Source: a virus
DNA length: 33,563 bases
Reading direction: 5' to 3' (one strand)
IMG/VR virus record: IMGVR_UViG_3300031977_001325
Span: 1-33,563 of that record
Position 1 is the stretch's first letter. The number at the start of each line of letters is the position of its first letter. The notes under the pieces are model-generated. The model was given only the letters and a program-made list of their open reading frames with translations. It made no database searches and was not told the origin of the DNA. This document shows, piece after piece, positions 26,001 through 31,701 of the stretch. Position numbers and translations under genes: made by a program.

Positions 26001-28621
26001 TACCAGACTTGGTAGCACCGATACGGCGTATGGTTCGTAAGGAACGACCAACTGCTGAAGACGTAGATGCTGTTAAAAAGAACTCTTCGATCTTCCACTT
26101 CTTTGCAGAGAATAGTGCAAGACTGAGAGACTACGGAGCAACTTGGCTAGGCGACTATATAAAACCACAGAATGGTACAGGCATATATGAACGCCACGAC
26201 GTAGACTTAGCTGACAAGGTTATGCCTATATTCAACTCGCTCAAGCTACTGCCTGACAACAAGGGTTGGACAAAGCGTTGGGCAAGAAAGTCTTTGGCGT
26301 TCTTACCTAATAAGGTGACGTCAGGTGCTGACCTACAATCACAGCCGCAGTCTCACTCTCGCATACTCGGTGCAATCAGACGTGGGGAAGACGATGTGAG
26401 GAAGCTGAACCCACAGGAACAGCGCATTGCTCGCCAGATTATCGCGGCGTTTGAAGCTGAGAGAGAGCGTATGGTATCGATGAACATGCCAGTAGGCGAT
26501 GCTCGTCGTGGGCCAGGCGACTACTATGTGCCGCAACAGTGGGACATAGAGATCATAAGGCAAAATCCGTCAAAGGCTAAACAGGCATTTGCACAATTCT
26601 TCTTTGAGGAAAGCCGCAGGCCAGACTTTGAAGAGGCAACCTTGACCCCAGATCAGGCGCATAGAAAGTCAGAAGATTTTATCAACGGCCTTCTGGACAC
26701 CGATGGAGAAATCTACGGGGACGACGTACTACGTCGTGCCGTCGGCGACCCATTCTATAATCGTGTCATTAACCTCCAGCCAGAGCAGTACGACTTTATG
26801 GATAGCTTCCTAGTCAACGATCTGGAAGGACTGCTATCAAGATACTTTGACAGCACGACACGTAAGATAGCACTAACAGAAAAGTTTGGGGTAGGTGGAC
26901 ACGGCTTCTCTTCATACATGACGACTGCAAGCCAAGGTGTGGATGGTGCTGTTAAGACGTTGATGTCAAACAAGAAAGTTGTTTACAGATACAGACAGTA
27001 CCAAGAAGAAGCACCTATAGAGCAGATGCTTGTACCAGCTTTGAAGATTGGTGAAGACAAGACTAAGCAGTTGATGGAAACATCTTTGCGTATGCTGAAA
27101 TCAAAGGAAGCTACCGTTGACGAAGTTAAACGGATGATCCTGTCACACTATGATCCACAAGATCAGGCAGACCCCAATCTGCAAATACGTGTAGACAGCA
27201 TTGTAAACGCTCTAAAGGATTTCCCAACAAGGCCGCCACAAGACCAAGCTAGGATGTTGGCTGAAGACATGATCGACATTCTGAACAAGCGACCTCTTAG
27301 AAAGTTCTCAGAGAACCAAACCGCTTATAAGGTCTCAAGAAACGTCAAGGCGTTTAACTCTATATCACTGCTTGGCTTTACAACCCTAACTTCTTTGGGT
27401 GATAAGGTTCTGCCGCTGATACGTTCTGGAAACATGAAAGCCTTTCTGAAGGCGCAGAAAAAATACTACAGCGATCCATCCTATCGTGCCGCCGCCAAGA
27501 ACATTGGCGTTGGCATTGAGAACCTAATGCATGACCGCATGGTTCAGATGGCTGGTGAAGGTTCCCAGAAGCTACAAAACAGCTTCTTTAACTTCACACT
27601 ACTAACTCCTTGGACAAACATGAACAGGGAGATAGCAGGCGTAGTGGGCTTTGAGGCCTTCAAGTCTGAGATAGCTAGAGCCAGAAGGCTTGCAACAACA
27701 GGCAGAAAGGATAGCAGAGCTTACGCAACAGCAGTTCGTTTCCTGACAAGGTATGGCCTAACTGGTGAAGGAGCGGAGATGGACTTCTTGAACATCAATG
27801 CACCAGAGCTTACAGACATACGTGAGACAGACATGCAGTCTAACAAGGCTCTTAGGTATGCTCTTCTCAGGTTTACCAACGAAGCAATCTTTACGCCTAA
27901 CCCTAATGACATACCGACATGGGCGCAGACCCCGTGGGGTTCTATGTTCTTCCAGCTAAAGAGCTTCCAGTTAATGATGGCTCGTATGGGTAAGTACGTT
28001 CTCAGTGAGGCGTACAACGGAAACCCAATGCCAGCATTTTACTTAGCTACTGCTGGTGTTGGATTCGGCTGGATGAGTGCGGCGGCCAAAGACCACGTTC
28101 AATCTCGTGGTGGAGAAGACAATGAGCAGGCCGCATTAAGAGAGCGTCGCATAACTGATACCTCTTTCGACTGGATGGCCAAGGGCTTGGGAGTAAAAGA
28201 GGACAGCATGACTGACGAAGTTCTTGGGAACTACTTTGAAGGCTTGTTGGCTATAGGCGGTCTTGGGTTGTTTGCGGAGCTTCTGTACAACACGGCAGAG
28301 CAGGCAGACAACGCGGCATACGGCAAGGTTCGTATGGCTGGTGCAGTGTTCGGCCCATCGGTTGGCGTTGCTGAAGACTTCTACGACGTAGCCATAGCTG
28401 GGCCAGGCGGGTTCTTTGAAGACAAAGCGGCTCGTCGTCGTGAAGCTGTACGGTCAGTGATGGGCAGAGTGCCTATAGTCGGTGGCGTCAGAGGCTTCAA
28501 GGAAGGAGTGGTTGACGCTGTAGCTGGCGAGGCTGGGTCTGGAGGTAAGAGGAAACAGGCGAGCAAGTTTGGTAAGAGTTCTGGATTTGGAAGTAGCGGC
28601 TTCGGGAAGGATGGCTTCTAA
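17012..28621 (+). CDS. giant polyvalent internal virion protein (two zincins, ART-like domain)
   Basis: A 3869-aa protein with a GTG start; the first in-frame stop upstream is at 16991 and GGAG lies 7 bases before. The N-terminus has FLKDLYDYYGQRDGKSF, WRNNNTISIGRD and LADPINLIGFGAGGQAARLA (to about residue 153), and a Gly/Ala hydrophobic stretch at 215-241. Coiled-coil and Pro/Glu-rich linkers follow at about 325-650. The first zincin is HEMGH (H1793, E1794, H1797) with E1847 in SPSEFFANQF as likely third ligand. The second is HEIGH (H2480, E2481, H2484) with E2537 or E2538. An ADP-ribosyltransferase-like domain follows (YHGT at 2677, GVYTSS at 2707, PEIITFDPNHIK at 2927). The helical C-terminal 850 residues contain FNSISLLGFTTLTSLGDKVL and WGSMFFQLKSFQLMMARM, seen in very large podovirus virion proteins. 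Polyvalent proteins are known to be delivered into the host with phage DNA; injection here is inferred. No RNA polymerase motif was seen. Confidence 0.85.
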   Translation: MPYKHEGLANPFGQVSPADNNEGYNSQDYSSNLNEDTAKNLLGDNRFLKDLYDYYGQRDGKSFNNADEAVEYMLNDRRWRNNNTISIGRDVYDAYNQTDGQTRRLARIQQVYDALPFGVDGAMEAIAETGAAMLADPINLIGFGAGGQAARLAAGTAAKGLSKREITKQAMGKAIASGAKGEAVASGIAEGIADIGIQNRNVAVGLQDEVSLLRGAGAAAFGAVTGGAMGAGMGALGAVAPKIPGADKIPLLGRAFDDTTDGANQLSAEGLAQISARTGQNMDRNSIRRGLADRAVSQSGRQIDEGLVARPSARGDMLPEGDDGDEVDTNVALETNLKRTKEELETRLKDIQNMVDDGDTVGADNARRTVVAPLQQKITRIKNIMAWPQNRAAAQAKIDAERRRMAEAGENQSAELDRLNKSYEEQETDYIQFVNQVKSEKARGQSQLTERLDTFLDGQSGELLEDAVEIEGGTVSPGMPQAQRMTPLNPPEGDTPTPQELRPQPPEEPETGDVAQETVEQVAQEAEQAPEVSPDERMTQINARLDGRKKGSIAYERKRLEREMANMPETNEDGTPNPERLTLQNRLNEIDKEGVALKEEQQSLNNARAEEQQQAADQLANGNPEQVTQAQVLEQRVNEQPEVAPTEPPEPVVSVDTQLNEFIDTEFVPSVRNIKKEFAALGMRKEQSDAIVGAMPKGNSKENIEARRAIFRDTVNVVRGQNAWQQILNRSSGNGTTDELFDENIAKALIEATVGEGLHPHADSAFREWRARSVARYAMDLDNEFMGLATIQDLLDVTRTRHGEGEFYDMVAEFWANAQKGILPSPDDGMPQFVRQQIATLPKEMQVEWNAFRQAAVRNLMKTGKLSEANAKRLIATQIDAMLDRFLQMQAYQATDLKGNVYSVKHLATRTMKAVDVNEQAIKDGHGEHIGRVQQNLRNVTTGNGRAGSGRDISSRMVGRVQSILAGTHEGGFGGRTFTQIRTTRDGKNFIYNASESARRLNEEAMLNANKSKARAFDETLRERSIEAAERAKDEGRQNVLDPRDLEDIQKELRNAEGAVKRAQKHYDDVINEGATSDDPQYLNDLDEGRDVPNQGEPEAKTKLENAQARLAQAIQNVRTVATFPDDADLDVVKAALKDVYEPLVYTDRATVVSNKIEADRMSAVRRYYEVEARAKAVNKDIAIAERQGNASKAVELKKERAKLNKRKKEMLDRMTTSDKKRIKADDTQAAVRTLANLHRELRRARSQDAETSSDVPESELVREVEDVFNVNLSEDDMAAAEYYANQEELAALSYQEMQGELAHLQDNKADLAPEEVTAVAKEIVTTAQEKVQSTKPQTRPKGEPEPHIVQIGSRAYNMAKDVQYQKVSGGTTKFFVNQRELGSVREFVDEDGKKAYQIIRRNGDTVTSDMAFTRSELYKKLAKSVKKELDEVLSSNNVVEERSVATVPTEIPDYHNTQRYAGVEDAPLTVTSYDPITGASEQIPVRTGLTQDLMPEGKIIALQITDPKHPDFGKNKGVRVLNLTSRKGTPPQTNLKQIVGNLKPDQFVVGSTNDVDAKGNPIKSGTVAAVKTFRPLDPDAEFVTMSGERLTGRQAGETESLLPPEVVGLESSPRARENRAINVKELDNIELNEQNTPPLLKQLGLPENVRTVGDLQRFVTDMEDVEWSKFNSIEEFDQFAGALEAGYDAIAKFAPNGVKLPNQSRVQSYKQLNEMLSGKDSKEIAEILTVFNMISGSNNRQGALVEGAMPVFDKADRYAFKQPGRHMADDAQTNTILIGQSNKQTDAMNFAHEMGHWAYMNMLTPAERMEFWQIARGYVGADGANIDALKKKLPGLSTSEIRSPSEFFANQFAIYVANRRQAAQGNLLSRLFKDVGRKAEGLVRRLLGMDNPLDEQLVEMFDRIMPDPKIATDSVTAGRPLKNQFETIAAKGGGSSAARMAAKQLHDLREVQIELEEALRAGGAVGHDARILADVLEKAAKRVYGKFGGRPGEKTHASRTDADGNVVSGGLRVTMLDSYRNGKPLYDANKTDITLPNGKTVKPFKYMSSRIARGRMLAQSYRIMRFLNDEKFTNALSRLDQAELVEDELSAELARLIATQEDGGLMSIPEEVVANMSDNSGSLASSFETEAAILRSISEKTDADGKLSALMVQQANDMIVALDNGIDEFVRIYNTNFRTTDGLAPQIDKAGRVYKGGNLVAQKYVKRVEKKSKDLAVKVAQSINNAETEVFGNASVEDVNPVTSRSPKEMTNQEILKRLGTDRSDTAQNRELKQELWSRAKALPDDHAVEATPEIAAFYRDVNIEDNGADALVRFEKALDEGNYDLAEAAINFVAFLKRNPVEVKSSVVNRAIDIETAQRSTPDTQNGIPGDAPAAVKEVLTKLTHRDKKVEYVSRTIMYRMLNLMGRTATDLVENKTTFMSVEDLYRMSGNPMPQGTQAAFAEPAILSGQAFNDTRKQLRQFAIGITGGSSDPTDVMHEIGHMLSRVTLDDVDRDHMLQGYTEAIEKGDRNALRIQEAYSNLALDEPYTERQIAEEWFVDGFGEWMTERVAKGNLFDVRQGDGTFADLTVKGYLRQIADRLYESVAYVLNGMIGRKSVRQMYRQMLYHGDMFARKRSENPIKSAVNTHEYPAVSPALAKPYVRQVIDSMSREKQLLLREFLGAGPDEDLMDFVSYHGTPVLDQFDRSRNPDVYLIPSEDGYHGPGVYTSSNHNFAAGYADRTPAEAYRRLAGDLEGEKLEQAEGIIKQIEEANEWLEHSQWMATVDAPQDKVLDRVAHLTAKLETAKEAFARLTGNKKMAGVLPMFVRRKNHFDVRTNKTFSYSTGEPSDVQPLLVSAQKRGYITEHQHQYISDYIREGGVDGGYFYDLMTNAMAKYRDAYGQAHNPKSHAHADHVYGRKRMAQFLKDEGYEGIIGEAGNDPNMPEIITFDPNHIKHVDADFYDSDRRGMYYSVLGEPGTVAPAGNALEGMMLSGKPINLDDMVGISRQLQEAGVPDLVAPIRRMVRKERPTAEDVDAVKKNSSIFHFFAENSARLRDYGATWLGDYIKPQNGTGIYERHDVDLADKVMPIFNSLKLLPDNKGWTKRWARKSLAFLPNKVTSGADLQSQPQSHSRILGAIRRGEDDVRKLNPQEQRIARQIIAAFEAERERMVSMNMPVGDARRGPGDYYVPQQWDIEIIRQNPSKAKQAFAQFFFEESRRPDFEEATLTPDQAHRKSEDFINGLLDTDGEIYGDDVLRRAVGDPFYNRVINLQPEQYDFMDSFLVNDLEGLLSRYFDSTTRKIALTEKFGVGGHGFSSYMTTASQGVDGAVKTLMSNKKVVYRYRQYQEEAPIEQMLVPALKIGEDKTKQLMETSLRMLKSKEATVDEVKRMILSHYDPQDQADPNLQIRVDSIVNALKDFPTRPPQDQARMLAEDMIDILNKRPLRKFSENQTAYKVSRNVKAFNSISLLGFTTLTSLGDKVLPLIRSGNMKAFLKAQKKYYSDPSYRAAAKNIGVGIENLMHDRMVQMAGEGSQKLQNSFFNFTLLTPWTNMNREIAGVVGFEAFKSEIARARRLATTGRKDSRAYATAVRFLTRYGLTGEGAEMDFLNINAPELTDIRETDMQSNKALRYALLRFTNEAIFTPNPNDIPTWAQTPWGSMFFQLKSFQLMMARMGKYVLSEAYNGNPMPAFYLATAGVGFGWMSAAAKDHVQSRGGEDNEQAALRERRITDTSFDWMAKGLGVKEDSMTDEVLGNYFEGLLAIGGLGLFAELLYNTAEQADNAAYGKVRMAGAVFGPSVGVAEDFYDVAIAGPGGFFEDKAARRREAVRSVMGRVPIVGGVRGFKEGVVDAVAGEAGSGGKRKQASKFGKSSGFGSSGFGKDGF

Positions 28622-28833
28622 TGTTCAAGGCCGTTCTTCTTATATGTCTAATGGGCAAGCCTGAAGGGATGGAGAACTGTATAGAACTGCATGACCAGTG
28701 GGGGCCATACGAAACAAAAGAGTTATGCGTTAAACGCATATACCAGATGGGGCCGTTTGTTCACCAGTACATGCCTGGTTTTGTTCCTAGGTCGTACAAG
28801 TGCATAAAACTTATGGACGGTAGGCTCACATGA
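28621..28833 (+). CDS. small Cys-containing protein, possible secreted/lysis accessory
   Basis: A 70-aa protein starting in TAATG at the stop of the giant gene, with AAGGA at 28607-28611. Residues 1-12 are basic then hydrophobic (MFKAVLLICLMG), like a short signal or anchor segment. The rest is hydrophilic with Cys9, Cys20, Cys36 and Cys61, the last three possibly forming disulfides outside the cytoplasm. It is coupled to the next gene by ATGA. It is not recognised by family. As the first gene of the lysis block, an envelope role is plausible but unproved. Confidence 0.62.
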   Translation: MFKAVLLICLMGKPEGMENCIELHDQWGPYETKELCVKRIYQMGPFVHQYMPGFVPRSYKCIKLMDGRLT

Positions 28834-29057
28834 CGGATGTGATACTTAGCATACGTAGGTTTCTTGCCTTGAATATACTACCTCGCCTTATGATGCTGAC
28901 CAGCACCGCCATGTCATGGCGCTGTGCTGAATGGTTTATGGCTTTGCCAGAGCCGACAGCCAGTCAGAGTGCTTTCGTTTCTGTTGTGATGGGCGTTATG
29001 ACAGGTGTTTTTGGTATATGGATGGGACATGAAGGAAAAGGGGCCAATACAAAATAA
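28830..29057 (+). CDS. small two-segment membrane protein, possible holin/antiholin
   Basis: A 75-aa protein with two hydrophobic segments, at about residues 11-28 (FLALNILPRLMMLTSTAM) and 48-65 (AFVSVVMGVMTGVFGIWM), joined by CAEWFMALPEPTASQSAF. The loop-plus-second-helix pattern (EWFM.LP.PT..QSAFVS...G..TG.FG.WMG) is one I associate with small holin-like proteins of marine phages; this is from memory. It overlaps the previous gene by 4 bases and lies two genes before the 3TM holin and endolysin. A second holin-type protein could set lysis timing. Confidence 0.65.
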   Translation: MTDVILSIRRFLALNILPRLMMLTSTAMSWRCAEWFMALPEPTASQSAFVSVVMGVMTGVFGIWMGHEGKGANTK

Positions 29058-29229
29058 GCTGGATAACAACCAGTGTCCAAGATGTTACTGCAATCTGCCA
29101 GCGGTAGAGGTGCATGGACATATACAATGCCAAGTTTGCCACCTCTACATATCAGAGTGTTGCAACGGAGAAACAGGAGGAGAAACAGGAGAGACAGATG
29201 TTATCTGCACTAATCGGGCCAGTAAGTAG
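29029..29229 (+). CDS. small zinc-ribbon protein
   Basis: A 66-aa protein with CPRCYC (Cys pair 1) and CQVC (Cys pair 2) separated by LPAVEVHGHIQ, then LYISECCNGE. This is a classic two-knuckle zinc-ribbon spacing, and the PAVEVHGH between the pairs is typical of small phage zinc-ribbon proteins. ATG 29029 is preferred; GTG 29005 would add eight residues and extend the overlap. It overlaps the membrane-protein gene by 29 bases and the holin gene by 32 bases, each in another frame. The zinc ribbon may bind nucleic acid or protein; the target is unknown. Confidence 0.68.
   Translation: MKEKGPIQNKLDNNQCPRCYCNLPAVEVHGHIQCQVCHLYISECCNGETGGETGETDVICTNRASK
29187..29191 (+). promoter_or_regulatory. 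ribosome binding site that decides the holin start
   Basis: AGGAG lies 6 bases before ATG 29198. It favours this start over the upstream in-frame ATG 29114, which lacks an RBS and would add 28 residues of implausible, shadow-frame sequence. Confidence 0.7.
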
Positions 29230-29617
29230 TCTACTGGATAAGTTCATACCAGACGCTGACACCAAGCAGAAGTTGGCGCACGACATAGCGACGATGGCAC
29301 AAAAACATGCCCACGAAGCGGCGATGGCACAAGTCGAAGCGAACGTGGCACAAGCAAAGCACTCATCCATGTTCGTCGCTGGGGCTAGGCCAGCCATCAT
29401 GTGGATATGTGCGCTCGGACTACTAACAAATTTCTTTCTACTTCCTTTGGCTGAGTGGGGTACGGCTGTATTCGCGCCTGAAATTCCGATGCCAAAATTT
29501 GATCAACTACAATCAGGAGAGCTTATGACCCTAACTCTTTCATTACTGGGTCTCGGCGGTATGAGAAGCTGGGAAAAATCTAAAGGCGTAGCCAGGAAGA
29601 ACATGAAGGATGAGTGA
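29198..29617 (+). CDS. 3TM-type holin (GTA_holin_3TM family)
   Basis: The 139-aa protein matches the holin family known from gene transfer agents and many alphaproteobacterial phages. A charged N-terminal helix (DTKQKLAHDIATMAQKHAHE, residues 21-40) leads into VEANVAQAKHSSMFVAGARPAIMW. Hydrophobic segments lie at about 64-85 and 108-122, followed by the characteristic LGLGGMRSWEKSKGV. It would sit in the inner membrane and form lesions that release the endolysin. Start chosen from the RBS at 29187. The last 8 bases overlap the endolysin gene, so the two are probably translationally coupled. Confidence 0.88.
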   Translation: MLSALIGPVSSLLDKFIPDADTKQKLAHDIATMAQKHAHEAAMAQVEANVAQAKHSSMFVAGARPAIMWICALGLLTNFFLLPLAEWGTAVFAPEIPMPKFDQLQSGELMTLTLSLLGLGGMRSWEKSKGVARKNMKDE

Positions 29618-30071
29618 CTTCAAGCTATCTGAACGTAGTCTCAGCAAGTTAGAGGGTGTAGACGAGCGCCTGAAGCTGGTTGTGCTTACAGCAATCAAGC
29701 ACACCGACGTAGACTTCGGAGTAATCTGCGGACTACGAACAGAAGAAGAGCAGGCCGAGCTTTTCAAAAAGGGTGCGTCTCAGACCATGAAGTCTAAGCA
29801 CTTAGAGGGCAAAGCTGTAGACCTCATGGCATACATCGGCTCTCGTGGTTCATGGGAACTTAACCTCTACGACAACATCGCTGACGCAATGAAGAAGGCG
29901 GCAAAGAAAGTTAAGGTTTCGATCCGTTGGGGGGCGGCTTGGCACATACACAATATCGCTGAGTTCGATGGGACGATGGAGTGGGCCGCTTCAAGTTATA
30001 TTGATGTACGTAGAGCAGAGGGAAAGCGTCCATTCATTGACGCTCCTCACTTTGAGATATGGGGTGACTGA
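29610..30071 (+). CDS. endolysin, M15-family L-alanyl-D-glutamate peptidase
   Basis: The 153-aa protein has the M15C signature. SKHLEGKAVDLM supplies zinc ligands H64 and D71 (SxHxxGxAxD), and the C-terminal PFIDAPHFE gives D144 and the third ligand H147. The helical N-terminus with GVICGLRTEEEQAELFKKGA is typical of T5-type endolysins. It cuts the L-Ala-D-Glu bond in peptidoglycan cross-links. There is no signal peptide, so release depends on the holin encoded just upstream, whose gene it overlaps by 8 bases. Length and motif spacing are normal for the family. Confidence 0.93.
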   Translation: MSDFKLSERSLSKLEGVDERLKLVVLTAIKHTDVDFGVICGLRTEEEQAELFKKGASQTMKSKHLEGKAVDLMAYIGSRGSWELNLYDNIADAMKKAAKKVKVSIRWGAAWHIHNIAEFDGTMEWAASSYIDVRRAEGKRPFIDAPHFEIWGD

Positions 30072-30220
30072 TGCACGGCAAAGTAGTTCTGGGTATTCGC
30101 TCAGTTGGTAACATTAAAAAAGCTGAACGTCCTACACGTTATGCAAAAGGGGGCAAGCAGGGGAACATGATGGTAAAGCCATGTCCATGCTTGACTAAGA
30201 ATGGCGGCAAAAAAAAGTAA
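30071..30220 (+). CDS. 49-aa basic Cys-pair protein, unknown function
   Basis: The start overlaps the endolysin stop (TGATG at 30069-30073). The protein is rich in Lys and Gly, has CPC near the C-terminus (KPCPCLTKNGGKKK) and has no membrane segment. It overlaps the next small gene by 20 bases. Not recognised. Tight coupling and the similar character of the next three genes support that it is real, but at this length chance cannot be excluded. Confidence 0.5.
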   Translation: MHGKVVLGIRSVGNIKKAERPTRYAKGGKQGNMMVKPCPCLTKNGGKKK

Positions 30221-30356
30221 GAAGAAGGATGCTTGCTACAGCAAGGTAAAGGCTCGCTACAAGGTTTGGCCTAGTGCGTATGCATCAGGAGCCTTGGTCA
30301 AGTGCCGAAAAGTTGGTGCAAAAAATTGGGGCAATAAAAGCAGGAAGAAGAAGTAA
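30201..30356 (+). CDS. 51-aa basic protein of a conserved marine-phage type (DUF5872-like)
   Basis: The N-terminus is a Lys-rich stretch (AAKKSKKKD) followed by ACYSKVKARYKVWPSAYASG and ALVKCRKVGAKNWGN, ending in SRKKK. The KVKARYKVWPSAYASGALVKCRKVGA core is one I recognise from small proteins of marine phages and other viruses (DUF5872-like; memory, not verified). Two Cys at 12 and 35 and net charge far above neutral suggest nucleic-acid binding. It overlaps the previous gene by 20 bases and the next by 1. Confidence 0.75.
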   Translation: MAAKKSKKKDACYSKVKARYKVWPSAYASGALVKCRKVGAKNWGNKSRKKK

Positions 30357-30523
30357 TGGACAGCAACTGCAAGCAAGAAATATATCGGGATGCGGCGAAG
30401 TCTTTTGCCAAGCCCAAAGAACGCTTAAGCAAGAACAGGTCAATGCACATTGCTAAGTATGTAAGCAGGGCTAATCAACGGAAGGTGTGTCAGCCTGTGA
30501 GCAAGAAAAAGAAGCTAGGGTAG
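30356..30523 (+). CDS. 55-aa basic protein, unknown function
   Basis: The TAATG overlap with the previous gene and AGGAAG at 30342-30347 (8 bases upstream) support the start. The sequence runs MDSNCKQEIYRDAAKSFAKP, a basic helix (KERLSKNRSMHIAKYVSRAN) and QRKVCQPVSKKKKLG. It has two Cys (5 and 45) and high Lys/Arg content, like its neighbours. Not recognised by family. Confidence 0.6.
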   Translation: MDSNCKQEIYRDAAKSFAKPKERLSKNRSMHIAKYVSRANQRKVCQPVSKKKKLG

Positions 30524-30532
30524 GAAGATGGT

Positions 30533-30982
30533 ATGGAGCCAGTTACTGCCGCTGTTGCGGCTTTCAGCGCACTAAAGGCAGGCGTTTCTGCTGGCAAAGA
30601 GATCACCTCTTTGGCAAAAGAGATCGGCTCGCTCTGGAACTCCATAGATGAAATAAACAACGCACACAACAAGAAGAAGTCTAGTGTGTTTCGTAGTGTG
30701 GAGGAGGAAGCTCTCGACACCTTCATGGCCAAAAAGAAGGCCGAAGACATGGAGAACCAACTTAGAGAGATCATCATCTACAGCAGAGGTGTGGGCGCTT
30801 GGCAAGAACTTATAAGGCTACGTGCTAACATACGGAAGAAGAGACAAGAGGAGGCCGCTAGAATACGCAAGAAACGACGAGAGATGATTGAGATAATCTT
30901 AATGTCAGGCGCAATAATTATAGGTATATCAGCGCTTCTCGTGTTTGCTTTGTTCTTGGTAAACAGACATGTCCAACAGTAG
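30533..30982 (+). CDS. coiled-coil protein with C-terminal membrane segment
   Basis: A 149-aa protein. Residues 5-32 are a small hydrophobic/Ala helix (VTAAVAAFSALKAGVSAGKE), followed by SLWNSIDEINNAHNKKKS and a charged helical region (EALDTFMAKKKAEDMENQLR). The IIIYSRGVGAWQELIRLR block is followed by a very basic stretch (about 100-117) and a C-terminal membrane helix at about 119-143. I recall similar proteins, of unknown function, in marine podoviruses. Its position after the endolysin resembles a spanin gene, but the topology (membrane segment at the C-terminus) does not match a classic inner-membrane spanin. The last 14 bases overlap the next gene. Confidence 0.7.
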   Translation: MEPVTAAVAAFSALKAGVSAGKEITSLAKEIGSLWNSIDEINNAHNKKKSSVFRSVEEEALDTFMAKKKAEDMENQLREIIIYSRGVGAWQELIRLRANIRKKRQEEAARIRKKRREMIEIILMSGAIIIGISALLVFALFLVNRHVQQ

Positions 30983-31187
30983 CGATAGTTTAAGAAAGTG
31001 GTTCAGCCGCAACAATGGTAAGGGCTGGATAGACTGCAAGACTGGCAAAGCATGTGGTCGTCAAAAGGGTGAGAAGCGTAAAGGATACCCAGCTTGCCGC
31101 CCTACTAAAGCTCAATGCAATTCATCGGCTAGAAAGAAGACAGGCCCATCTAGGATAAGTTGGAAGAAAGCCACCAAGCGTCGATAG
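30969..31187 (+). CDS. small basic Cys-rich protein (DUF5872-like)
   Basis: The 72-aa protein contains KWFSRNNGKGWIDCKTGKACGRQKG and RKGYPACRPTKAQC (here named by parts), a small four-Cys, Lys/Arg-rich domain seen in marine phage and algal-virus proteins that I recognise as DUF5872-like. The C-terminus is a basic tail (ISWKKATKRR). It starts inside the end of the upstream gene and is the last plus-strand gene. Its final 38 bases overlap the converging dNMP kinase gene. Nucleic-acid binding is plausible from charge; the function is unknown. Confidence 0.78.
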   Translation: MSNSSDSLRKWFSRNNGKGWIDCKTGKACGRQKGEKRKGYPACRPTKAQCNSSARKKTGPSRISWKKATKRR

Positions 31188-31701
31188 CTCTAGTCAGCTT
31201 TTGTGCATCCCAATCTTCGTTGTTCAGAACTAAGTCGCCGTCGATTGACTTGAGATCTATGGTATTCTCAGATGAGTGGCCCCCTTCTTTCCCGTCGTTG
31301 CGAAGCAATACGATCACCTGGCCGCTCAATTCCTTCACCGCTTTTAACTCGTTCGGAAACCTCAAGTCGTCTACTACTACGTTGTTGTTGATATTGAGGT
31401 TTTCTTCCACTATTTTTTTCCACCTCTTCAGCCATAAGTTCTCGCTGATAAGGGAGCGTCCCCACTCCGTTCCAAGACTTTGCATCGCCCATCGCGGTGT
31501 CTCTCCATCAAGAATATCGCAAGGCTCGTCCTTTAGCTCGCCTTCTATGTGTCGCTCATCAAGCCCCAAGCTACGCATCATATCTTTAATTGGCTTGGCA
31601 AACTTCACCTTTGCAAAGCCGTACTTTGCACAAAGCATATCTGCGGCCAAAGTCTTTCCAGACCCCAGCCTGCCAGCAAATCCTATAAGTTTAGGTCTCA
31701 T
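31150..31701 (-). CDS. deoxynucleoside monophosphate kinase
   Basis: The 183-aa protein has a Walker A P-loop at residues 10-17 (GRLGSGKT), then FAKVKFAKPIKDMMRSLGL (a family marker after the first helix), TPRWAMQSLGTEWGRSLI and NNNVVVDDLRFPNE, the Walker-B-like strand of phage dNMP kinases (T4 gp1 group). It phosphorylates dNMPs to dNDPs for phage DNA synthesis. It is the last gene of the minus-strand module and overlaps the upstream gene by 11 bases. Its 3' end converges on the plus-strand virion/lysis block without a visible terminator. Confidence 0.88.
   Translation of the reverse strand: MRPKLIGFAGRLGSGKTLAADMLCAKYGFAKVKFAKPIKDMMRSLGLDERHIEGELKDEPCDILDGETPRWAMQSLGTEWGRSLISENLWLKRWKKIVEENLNINNNVVVDDLRFPNELKAVKELSGQVIVLLRNDGKEGGHSSENTIDLKSIDGDLVLNNEDWDAQKLTRAIDAWWLSSNLS

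Noticed and set aside
17012-28621. Giant gene as an N4-type virion RNA polymerase
   Set aside because: The size is similar, but I found no polymerase catalytic motifs; HExxH and ART-like motifs are present instead.
29114-29197. Upstream ATG (29114) as start of the holin gene
   Set aside because: The extra 28 residues do not belong to the holin family, and the AGGAG before ATG 29198 fixes the shorter start.
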